Below, piece by piece: positions 57,926 to 64,000 of a stretch of DNA of 64,000 nucleotides. A program made the position numbers and the translations under genes. Source of the DNA: JALZUV01 sp964654855 (lineage in GTDB: Bacteria; Pseudomonadota; Alphaproteobacteria; Rickettsiales; JALZUV01); the NCBI GenBank assembly GCA_964654855.1, contig CAZZJS010000005.1, positions 124,001-188,000 of the forward strand, written 5' to 3'. The notes below the pieces were generated by a model that was not told the DNA's origin, made no database searches, and saw only the letters and a list, made by a program, of their open reading frames with translations. Position 1 is the stretch's first letter, and each line of letters starts with the position of its first letter.

Positions 57926-58645
57926 TTAAGCTGTTTCTTCTTCTTTTGATGTCGCAGTTGCTGCTGAACCTTCAGGTTCTTTTAGCACATAGCCACGGCC
58001 CCAAACAGTTTCGATATAGTTATCGCCACCAGAAGCAGTTTGTAATTTCTTACGAAGTTTACAAACGAATACGTCAATAATCTTCAGCTCAGGCTCATCA
58101 ATGCCGCCATAAAGGTGGTTGAGGAACATTTCTTTTGTGAGTGTTGAACCTTTACGCAAAGAGAGAAGTTCTACAATGCCATATTCTTTACTGGTAAGGT
58201 GTAGTGGCTTTTCATCCACTTCCACAGTACGAGTATCAAGGTTAACCGCCAGCTTACCTGTGCGGATGATAGATTCAGAATGGCCTTTCGAACGACGTAC
58301 AATTGCCTGAATACGGGCAATAAGTTCGCCTTTATTGAATGGCTTAGTGAGGTAATCATCTGCGCCATAGCCAAGGCCTTTAATTTTCTGTCCTGGGCCA
58401 GAAAGACCAGAAAGAATCAAAATTGGCGTAGCAACTTTTGCAGCACGGAAGCGACGTAGCACTTCGTAACCGTCAATATCTGGAAGCATCAAATCAAGGA
58501 TGATGATGTCATAATCGTAGATTTTACCGATCTCTAGGCCTTCTTCGCCAAGTTCAGTAGTATCACAAATAATACCTTCGGAAGCTAATGAGAGTTCAAT
58601 CGCTTTCGCGGTGGATGGATCGTCTTCAACGAGCAATACGCGCAT
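57926..58645 (-). CDS. ctrA: cell-cycle master response regulator CtrA
   Basis: OmpR-type response regulator that controls cell cycle, flagellar and division genes and, in Caulobacter, blocks the origin. The 239-aa protein has the receiver (MRVLLVEDDPSTAKAIELSL; phospho-Asp in IIILDLMLPD; ILSGLSGPGQKIKGLGYGAD, specific to CtrA) and the winged-helix DNA-binding domain with LHLTSKEYGIVELLSLRKGS and EPELKIIDVFVCKLRKKL. The C-terminal tail is EEETA rather than the Ala-Ala that targets Caulobacter CtrA to ClpXP, so turnover may differ. Upstream are two GTTAAC elements, possible autoregulatory sites. Confidence 0.96.
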   Translation of the reverse strand: MRVLLVEDDPSTAKAIELSLASEGIICDTTELGEEGLEIGKIYDYDIIILDLMLPDIDGYEVLRRFRAAKVATPILILSGLSGPGQKIKGLGYGADDYLTKPFNKGELIARIQAIVRRSKGHSESIIRTGKLAVNLDTRTVEVDEKPLHLTSKEYGIVELLSLRKGSTLTKEMFLNHLYGGIDEPELKIIDVFVCKLRKKLQTASGGDNYIETVWGRGYVLKEPEGSAATATSKEEETA

Positions 58646-58666
58646 TGTATACCCCTTTATAAACTA

Positions 58667-58700
58667 GTTAATACCCAAATAGTTAACCATATTCGTTAAC
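58667..58700. promoter_or_regulatory. GTTAA(C) repeats upstream of ctrA
   Basis: GTTAA at 58667-58671 and GTTAAC at 58682-58687 and 58695-58700; the last two are separated by exactly 7 bases. The spacing between TTAA cores is 9 rather than the CtrA consensus 7, so binding by CtrA is only possible. The rest of the 148-base ctrA-fliI gap shows no other strong element. Confidence 0.4.
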
Positions 58701-58793
58701 TTTTTACAATCCTAAAGTGGTTTAAGTCATCATTTATTAATATTTTGGGACTATATTACTTGCGTTGTAGCGAATTCACCCCACAATTAAACT

Positions 58794-60128
58794 ATGGCTG
58801 ACGGAGTTATAGCGGAAATAGAACGGGTTCCTACAACAGAGTATCGTGGAAAAGTCACTGCTGTGCGTGGACTTTTACTGCAATGTAGCGGGGTTACTTC
58901 TTTCCTTTCTATTGGTGATCGATGCGAAATTGTGCAACGTGCGCCGCATGATCCGATTATTTGTGAAGTAGTCGGGTTCGAGCAAGAAAACGCTCTCTTA
59001 ATGCCTTTTTCTTCCGCTGACGGTGTTCGTTTAGGCTCTACCGTTAGAGTGTTAGGGGCAAATTCTAGCATTTATCCGAATGAGAAATGGCTAGGCCGCG
59101 TGGTTGATGCAATGGGGCAGCCTGCGGATGATAAAGGGCCGTTAGCCCAAGGCCAAGATGCTTATTTGCTCAAAGCCAGTCCGCCTCAGGCCAACCGTCG
59201 TGAACGCGTGCAAGGCAAGGTTGATCTTGGTATTCGTGCGATTAACACCTTTCTTCCGATGTGCCGTGGACAACGTATGGGTATCTTTGCCGGTTCGGGC
59301 GTAGGTAAATCTATTATGATGTCGATGATTGCGAAATATTCTAGCGCCGATGTGAATGTGATTGGCCTGATCGGTGAGCGCGGTCGTGAGGTTCAGGAGT
59401 TTATTGAAGATAATCTGGGCGAAGAAGGAATGAAACGCTCGGTCGTGGTTGTGGCGACTTCGGCGGATTCAGCCTTAAAGCGTCGTCAATCTGCTTATGT
59501 GACTATGGCGATTGCCGAGTATTTCCGTGATCAGGGCAAAGAGGTGCTCTGCATGATGGATAGTGTGACCCGCTTTGCCATGGCACAGCGTGAAATTGGA
59601 TTATCTGCTGGTGAACCGCCAACCAGTAAAGGTTACACGCCAACTGTGTTTACCGAATTACCCAAGCTGTTAGAGCGCGCAGGGCCAGGTGAACCTGGGA
59701 AAGGAGCTATCACGGCGCTCTTTTCCGTTCTGGTAGAAGGAGATGATACGAATGAGCCGATCTCTGATGCGGTGCGTGGAATTTTAGATGGGCATATCAT
59801 GCTGGATCGTAAAATCGCGCAGCGTGGGCGTTTCCCTGCGATTAATATCCTGCATTCGGTTTCGCGTGCTTTGCCTCATTGTAATACGCAGGATGAAAAC
59901 GATCTATTAACCCAAGCGCGTGCTCTGATGACCACCTATGATGATATGGCGGAAATGATTCGCCTAGGAGCTTATAAGCAAGGCAGCAATAAGGACGTGG
60001 ATCAAGCCATCTTCTATCATCCGCTTTTTGAAGACTTCCTACGCCAAGCGATAGATGAGCATAGTAGCTTGCAGGAAGGATACGATAAATTGGCGAGTAT
60101 TTTGATGCAGCAAAGTGGGAATGAATGA
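58794..60128 (+). CDS. fliI: flagellum-specific ATPase FliI
   Basis: Hexameric ATPase of the flagellar type III export apparatus. The 444-aa protein has the N-terminal beta-barrel, the Walker A FAGSGVGKSIMMSMIAKY, GLIGERGREVQEFIEDNLGE, Walker B VLCMMDSVTRFAMAQREIGL and the SAGEPPTSKGYTPTVFTELP segment that separates FliI from F1 beta. No Shine-Dalgarno sequence precedes the ATG; TTGCGT (58760-58765) with CACAAT (58782-58787), 16 bases apart, would start transcription at the ATG, as for guaB, but the match is weak. The stop overlaps fliJ by 4 bases. Other flagellar genes are elsewhere except the flagellin at 3 kb. Confidence 0.95.
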   Translation: MADGVIAEIERVPTTEYRGKVTAVRGLLLQCSGVTSFLSIGDRCEIVQRAPHDPIICEVVGFEQENALLMPFSSADGVRLGSTVRVLGANSSIYPNEKWLGRVVDAMGQPADDKGPLAQGQDAYLLKASPPQANRRERVQGKVDLGIRAINTFLPMCRGQRMGIFAGSGVGKSIMMSMIAKYSSADVNVIGLIGERGREVQEFIEDNLGEEGMKRSVVVVATSADSALKRRQSAYVTMAIAEYFRDQGKEVLCMMDSVTRFAMAQREIGLSAGEPPTSKGYTPTVFTELPKLLERAGPGEPGKGAITALFSVLVEGDDTNEPISDAVRGILDGHIMLDRKIAQRGRFPAINILHSVSRALPHCNTQDENDLLTQARALMTTYDDMAEMIRLGAYKQGSNKDVDQAIFYHPLFEDFLRQAIDEHSSLQEGYDKLASILMQQSGNE

Positions 60129-60535
60129 AGTCTCTGACCACATTGATTGACCTGAAGCAGCGTGAGCTAGATGAAAAACGTCGTGTATTAGTTCAGCTAG
60201 AAGAAGAGATGGATCGCCTCAATACGGATGAGAAAGCGTTAAAGGATGAACTAAAGCATGAAGCGAACTTAGCGGCCGCTCAGCCAGAAATGGCACGTTA
60301 TTTTGGAGAATTCGCTAAAGGGAATGAGAAAAAGCAAGAGGCTGTAGCTAAGGATAAAAAAGGACTGAATAAGCTGATAGGGCTTCAGCGTGATGCGATT
60401 ACTGCTGCCTTTGCTGAGTTGAAGCAAATGGAAATTGCTAAAGAAAAACACGATGAGGAAGAAGACGCCAACGCTACTCGCAAAGAAAATGCTGAGTTAG
60501 ATGAAATTGGTTTAAGAGGCTTTGCAGGAGATTAA
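60125..60535 (+). CDS. fliJ: flagellar export chaperone/stator FliJ
   Basis: Small coiled-coil protein that inserts in the FliI ring and couples it to the export gate. The 136-aa product (MKSLTTLIDLKQRELDEKRR and on) is almost entirely helical with long heptads, rich in Lys, Glu and Ala, and lacks Cys, Pro and Trp except one Pro near residue 55. The family is poorly conserved, so the call depends on the 4-base ATGA overlap with fliI, the composition and the length. It has no membrane segment. Confidence 0.85.
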   Translation: MKSLTTLIDLKQRELDEKRRVLVQLEEEMDRLNTDEKALKDELKHEANLAAAQPEMARYFGEFAKGNEKKQEAVAKDKKGLNKLIGLQRDAITAAFAELKQMEIAKEKHDEEEDANATRKENAELDEIGLRGFAGD

Positions 60536-60543
60536 ATAATAAA

Positions 60544-60579
60544 AAGCCGTCAAAGACCTTACAGGTGCATTGACGGCTT
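60544..60579 (-). terminator. terminator for minus-strand transcript
   Basis: AAGCCGTCAA (60544-60553) pairs perfectly with TTGACGGCTT (60570-60579). On the minus strand the stem is followed by TTTTTATTATTT; on the plus strand the T-run is missing. It is thus oriented to end a leftward transcript from the small ORF at 60.6 kb, though it may also slow fliJ read-through. Confidence 0.65.
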
Positions 60580-60599
60580 GTGCAAAAGAAATTGAATTC

Positions 60600-60758
60600 T
60601 TACGAATTCTTCTTCTTTTTTTTCTTTTTCTCATGATCAGTAACTGTAACGGTTACTTTCTCTTCGCCAACTTCCACAATTGTGGTTTTGTTGGTTCGGA
60701 AAGAAATTACAATTGAACTTACGTTTCTGAAGTCTTTAGACTTTTTTAGATTCTTCAT
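60600..60758 (-). CDS. possible 52-aa Lys-rich protein
   Basis: Not recognised. ATG 60758 opens MKNLKKSKDFRNVSSIVISF; the frame ends in DHEKKKKKKKNS. The sequence is A/T-rich, basic, and lacks a good ribosome binding site; a TTG 51 bases upstream would extend it by 17 residues. Support comes from a terminator placed and oriented for it. Otherwise the 435-base stretch between fliJ and cyaY (60536-60971) shows no gene; 60840-60890 has imperfect inverted ACCAA/TTGGT repeats. The product could be spurious. Confidence 0.35.
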   Translation of the reverse strand: MKNLKKSKDFRNVSSIVISFRTNKTTIVEVGEEKVTVTVTDHEKKKKKKKNS

Positions 60759-60971
60759 CGTGATAAGGTTTTTAAAGTTGTTGAAAAAACTTCTTTTAAA
60801 CCAATTCAATAGAGCGTTTATGCTGTAACCAAATCGCCGAAGCGAAAATGAAATACATCACAAATCGCGATTGGATTGGTAAGAAGGAATGTTAAATATA
60901 CCAAAATCGTAGAGAGAGAGCAATCTGACGAGGCGGATTTTCACGCAATTGTCATATAGGTAAAGGATTGA

Positions 60972-61310
60972 TTATACTCCAATAAAATCAAAAGCCACAC
61001 TCGTCAGCTGGTAGAGTTCTTCTGTCAGCAATTCATCAAGCCGACTGCCATCTTTGGCTAGTTCCCAGCTTTTGCCTTCTTCATTATAATCATAATGTAA
61101 ACCACCGCTCATGGGTGAAGAGAGCCATACTTGCAGTGAAGGCAGATGCTTGCTGATCACATATTGCTGGCCGGAATCGAGCTCTAGGGTGAGTATGCCT
61201 TGGTTTAGGTCAACATCGATGAGCATTTCCTCATCTTTTAATTCAATTTCTTCAGCTAGCCTTTCAAGAAAGGTCTCTGTCACTTCATGAAACTCTGATT
61301 CGTCAAGCAT
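60972..61310 (-). CDS. cyaY: frataxin homologue CyaY
   Basis: Iron-binding regulator/donor for Fe-S cluster assembly with IscS. The 112-aa protein starts MLDESEFHEVTETFLERLAE and has VDLNQGILTLELDSGQQYVI, then HLPSLQVWLSSPMSGGLHYD, the frataxin signature with the acidic first helix and the conserved Gln and Trp of the beta sheet. ATG 61310 is preferred over a TTG that adds six residues. It is divergent from the penicillin-binding protein gene, in a short 97-base gap. No isc genes are nearby. Confidence 0.9.
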   Translation of the reverse strand: MLDESEFHEVTETFLERLAEEIELKDEEMLIDVDLNQGILTLELDSGQQYVISKHLPSLQVWLSSPMSGGLHYDYNEEGKSWELAKDGSRLDELLTEELYQLTSVAFDFIGV

Positions 61311-61407
61311 AGGCTTATCATAAGCCAAAATTTTAACTTGAGAAGTATAAGTTGGAAAGAAGTGATAAATACTTGTTTATGTTGAAAAACTCCGCTAATT
61401 GCGAGAT

Positions 61408-63723
61408 GTGGTAAAGAAAAAGACTCCTTCCCGCCGTAAACCGGTTAGAACAACGCGCAGTAGTACGGCGCGTAAGCATCGCACGTCGAGTAAGCGAAAA
61501 CAGGCGGCAAAGCGCGATAATACAGGCGGCAAAGGTTTTCTATTCTCGCGCAAAATCTGGACATGGTTAGGGTCATTTGGCTTAACGATGGTCATTTTAG
61601 GGTTGTTGGTACTTGTATGGTTGGCGAGTGAATTACCTGATCTTGATAAATTAGAAAGTTACGATAAGCCCCCTGGCATACGCGTTTATGATACGGCGAA
61701 AAATATGATCGGAAGTTATGGTCATGTAGTGGGTAAATATGTAGCCTATGATGAGATTCCCAAGCATGTGAAAGATGCGCTTTTAGCGACCGAAGATCGC
61801 CGGTTCTTTGAGCATAGCGGGGTTGATCCATGGGGCATTATGCGTGCTATGGTGCGTAACATTTCTGCTGGTGGTGTGGTGCAGGGCGGTAGTACTATCA
61901 CCCAACAATTGGCTAAAAATACCTTCCTTACGCCTGAGCGTACTTTAAAGCGAAAAATTCAAGAAGTGATGTTAAGCTTCTGGATTGAAGGGCATTTTAG
62001 CAAAGAAAAGATTATCGAGATTTACCTGAACCGTGTGTATCTCGGTGCGGGAAATTACGGAATTGATGCGGCGGCCTATCATTATTTTGATAAATCTGCT
62101 TCGGAGCTAACTTTACAAGAATCAGCTTTGTTGGTGGGGTTGTTGAAAGCGCCATCACGTTACGCCCCAACGCGTGATAAAGAGCTTTCCTTCAAGCGTA
62201 CCAAGCAGGTTATCCTCAATATGAAGGATGCTGAGTTGCTCAATGATCGTGCAGCATCGGAAGCGATTGGCTTGTTTGAGCAAACCATCAACTTTAAGCC
62301 CGAAGAGGCTAATGGTGGACGTTATTTTGCTGACTGGGTAGTTGATTTAATTCCGCAGCATTTAGGTCAGGTTGATGGTGATTTAGAAGTTTATACAACG
62401 CTTGATCCAAGTTTACAGCTGGCAGCAGAAGAGACCGTGGCTCGTTACATCGAAAAAGAAGGTAAAGAAAAAGACGCTACACAAGCTACAATTCTTACCA
62501 TGACGCCAGATGGTGCCGTCAAGGCGATGGTAGGTGGTGCGAACTATGTAAAGAGTCAATTTAACCGCGTGACGCAGGCAAAACGTCAACCAGGTTCGGC
62601 GTTTAAGTTATTCGTATATCTTGCGGCGTTGGAAAGTGGGATAAGCCCTAATAGCTGGGTGGTAGATCGTCCTGTCAAATATGGTAATTGGTCGCCGAAG
62701 AACTATAATGGTCGCTATTTAGGTGACTTGCGTTTGCGCGAAGCTTTCTTCCGTTCGGTCAATACGGTAGCGGTAAAGCTTACTAAGCAGGTGGGGGTTG
62801 GTTCGGTTATCAAGATGGCGAAGCGCCTTGGAATTACTGAGCCGTTGGAGCCTAACCTTTCGCTTTCTCTAGGTACAAGTGAAATTACTATGCTTGAGAT
62901 GGTGGGGGCTTATGCGCATCTAGCAAATGATGGCCGTAAGATGAAGCCTTATGCGATTCGTAAGATTGTGCGCCAGAAAGATAATGAAGTGGTTTATGAA
63001 CGTACAGGTGAAAAGCAAGAAGAGGGTGTCGCTCTGCGCGGTAATATCACTCGTATGATGAATGATTTAATGAGCGATACGATTTCGTTTGGTACGGGTC
63101 GTCGCGCGAATTTTGGCCGCCCCGCTGCAGGTAAAACTGGAACGAGTCAGAACTCTCGTGATGCTTGGTTTATTGGCTATACACCACAATATGTGACGGG
63201 CGCTTGGGTCGGCAATGATGATAATAGCCCAACAAAGAAAATCACGGGTGGCTCCATGCCAGCGCGCATGTGGCGTGATGTGATGAAGGCAGCGCATAAG
63301 GGTAAACCGGTGATGACCATCCCGCAGCATTTCCAGTATTTTGATGGAGACGCGATGATCGGGGATATTTATACCGCCACAGGTGAGGGGTTGCCATGGC
63401 GTCCAAATGCAGGTGCTGCACAACCCACTGTAGACTTGCCTTGGAATAATAATCGTCGCAATAAGCGTGATCGTCTTCGGTTCGATTATGAAACCAATCC
63501 GCGTCATCAAATACATAACGGTGCACCGGTTGAGCGTGATATGCAGTTGGATTTGCCAACTTCGCGAACTCTTCCCAAGCCAGTTCCGACAAAACCACAA
63601 GAGCAGAAGAAAGAAGAGTTTTCTCCGAGCGATTGGGTGAAGGAGAAAGCTAACGAAGCTTCACAAAAAAGAGAATATGACTATCCTCAAGGCGGACGTA
63701 AAAGACGTCGAATGTTTCAATAA
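61408..63723 (+). CDS. class A penicillin-binding protein 1A (glycosyltransferase/transpeptidase)
   Basis: Bifunctional peptidoglycan synthase. A very basic cytoplasmic N-terminus (about 45 residues rich in Lys, Arg and Thr) precedes one membrane anchor (WTWLGSFGLTMVILGLLVLV). The GT51 domain follows with the catalytic Glu in ALLATEDRRFFEHSGVDPWG and VVQGGSTITQQLAKNTFL. The transpeptidase has SxxK in PGSAFKLFVYLAALE, SxN in FFRSVNTVAV and KTG in PAAGKTGTSQNSRDAWFIGY. The C-terminus is a basic Asn/Arg/Pro/Gln-rich tail. Start is uncertain: GTG 61408 or TTG 61399; neither has a clear ribosome binding site. The long basic head and tail are unusual but not unique. Confidence 0.93.
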   Translation: MVKKKTPSRRKPVRTTRSSTARKHRTSSKRKQAAKRDNTGGKGFLFSRKIWTWLGSFGLTMVILGLLVLVWLASELPDLDKLESYDKPPGIRVYDTAKNMIGSYGHVVGKYVAYDEIPKHVKDALLATEDRRFFEHSGVDPWGIMRAMVRNISAGGVVQGGSTITQQLAKNTFLTPERTLKRKIQEVMLSFWIEGHFSKEKIIEIYLNRVYLGAGNYGIDAAAYHYFDKSASELTLQESALLVGLLKAPSRYAPTRDKELSFKRTKQVILNMKDAELLNDRAASEAIGLFEQTINFKPEEANGGRYFADWVVDLIPQHLGQVDGDLEVYTTLDPSLQLAAEETVARYIEKEGKEKDATQATILTMTPDGAVKAMVGGANYVKSQFNRVTQAKRQPGSAFKLFVYLAALESGISPNSWVVDRPVKYGNWSPKNYNGRYLGDLRLREAFFRSVNTVAVKLTKQVGVGSVIKMAKRLGITEPLEPNLSLSLGTSEITMLEMVGAYAHLANDGRKMKPYAIRKIVRQKDNEVVYERTGEKQEEGVALRGNITRMMNDLMSDTISFGTGRRANFGRPAAGKTGTSQNSRDAWFIGYTPQYVTGAWVGNDDNSPTKKITGGSMPARMWRDVMKAAHKGKPVMTIPQHFQYFDGDAMIGDIYTATGEGLPWRPNAGAAQPTVDLPWNNNRRNKRDRLRFDYETNPRHQIHNGAPVERDMQLDLPTSRTLPKPVPTKPQEQKKEEFSPSDWVKEKANEASQKREYDYPQGGRKRRRMFQ

Positions 63724-63731
63724 AAATTAGT

Positions 63732-63755
63732 GCGAATAAGAGGTTTCTCATTCGC
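63732..63755 (+). terminator. hairpin after the class A PBP gene
   Basis: GCGAAT (63732-63737) and AGA pair with TCT and ATTCGC (63750-63755), leaving one mismatch and a GGTT loop. No clear T-run follows, so it is a weak terminator. A second small hairpin (GGGGA/TCCCC, 63789-63802) lies before the convergent gcvPB stop. Confidence 0.4.
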
Positions 63756-63811
63756 GCTGTAAATTCTTCTAGTTTTCTGAGATTATAGGGGGATTACTCC
63801 CCAATCACTCT

Positions 63812-64000
63812 TTATTCCATCATCTGCCAAGAAAGGATTGGCTTACGAGCAGCTTGGGCTTCATCCAAACGACGACGTGGCGTTGATTTTGGATTTTCTG
63901 TAAACTGTTCGCCATTGCCGGCTTTGGTCTCTTCTGCGATCATTTTCATGATGGCGATGAAGCGATCAATTGTTTCTTTGGTTTCGCTTTCCGTTGGCTC
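63812..64000 (-). CDS. gcvPB: glycine dehydrogenase (decarboxylating) subunit 2, C-terminal fragment
   Basis: Partial gene; the remainder lies right of the window. The last 62 residues read EPTESETKETIDRFIAIMKM and end RRRLDEAQAARKPILSWQMME before TAA. EPTESE followed by an acidic helix and the RRLDE.QAAR.P.L.W tail is typical of the two-subunit (PB) form of the glycine cleavage P-protein in alphaproteobacteria. The PLP-binding Lys is in the missing part. Orientation is convergent to the penicillin-binding protein gene. Confidence 0.85.
   Translation of the reverse strand, partial: EPTESETKETIDRFIAIMKMIAEETKAGNGEQFTENPKSTPRRRLDEAQAARKPILSWQMME

Overview
The window looks like a chromosomal segment of a free-living, flagellated alphaproteobacterium with moderate GC (mid-40s percent by eye, not computed). 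The class assignment rests on the CtrA master regulator (57.9-58.6 kb) beside its phosphotransferase ChpT (57.2 kb), the NtrY/NtrX pair (15.5-19.3 kb), TrcR/DUF1013 (22.1 kb), an alphaproteobacterial-type GcvPB tail at the right edge, and AhpC/AhpD under OxyR. I cannot place it below class. There are no rRNA genes, CRISPR arrays, insertion sequences or obvious prophage. Two tRNA genes are present, Phe-GAA and Leu-CAA.

Layout. 0-2.7 kb: rplK (cut by the edge), pth, rplY and prs, all leftward. 3-5.4 kb: a very large flagellin. 5.4-12.4 kb: a fused 2-oxoacid dehydrogenase E1, a TIGR03032 protein and a classical autotransporter. 12.5-21 kb: tRNA-Phe, guaB, trkA, ntrX-ntrY, rpmB, folC. 21-30 kb: a pilin-like protein, trcR, a quinone oxidoreductase and a shortened division cluster (mraZ, an unannotated 55-codon gene, rsmH, ftsL, ftsI), then a long mraZ leader and an aroA-cmk fusion. 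30-40 kb: an AsmA-like protein, a degenerate c-di-GMP-type protein with an unusual prepilin peptidase, a Lys/Glu-rich protein of unknown function, and a type I secretion ABC transporter/adaptor pair. 40-44.8 kb: a peroxide-defence block (redoxin-oxyR divergent from a 63-aa gene, ahpC and ahpD) and a diguanylate cyclase. 44.8-54.7 kb: housekeeping (pyrD, trpS, ndk, nadB, rpmA, rplU), an RTX-type protein, BrkB, and an NfeD/SPFH pair. 54.9-64 kb: a broken NtrC-like regulator, a LexA-like repressor without its catalytic serine, chpT, ctrA, fliI-fliJ, cyaY, a class A penicillin-binding protein, and the end of gcvPB.

How the genes work together. CtrA, ChpT and TrcR form part of the cell-cycle circuit that in related bacteria controls flagellar genes, and flagellin and fliI-fliJ are here too. 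The RTX protein is a plausible substrate of the type I exporter about 8 kb away. The OxyR block has a recognisable four-element operator in the divergent promoter region.

The most interesting signals are small or non-coding. (1) The mraZ leader can fold into a three-way junction on the transcribed strand. Next to it are five TGGGN repeats (three spaced exactly 10 bp apart) over the predicted promoter, and a cluster of DnaA-box-like sites. (2) A 55-codon gene is locked between mraZ and rsmH by stop/start overlaps at both ends. (3) An 11-codon leader ORF with a strong ribosome binding site overlaps the nadB start and contains a T8 run; -1 slippage there would fuse it to NadB. (4) An NtrC-like regulator is split by a -1 shift at a U UUU UUC heptamer and by one in-frame stop. 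Everything here is read by eye from sequence; no database search or folding program was run.
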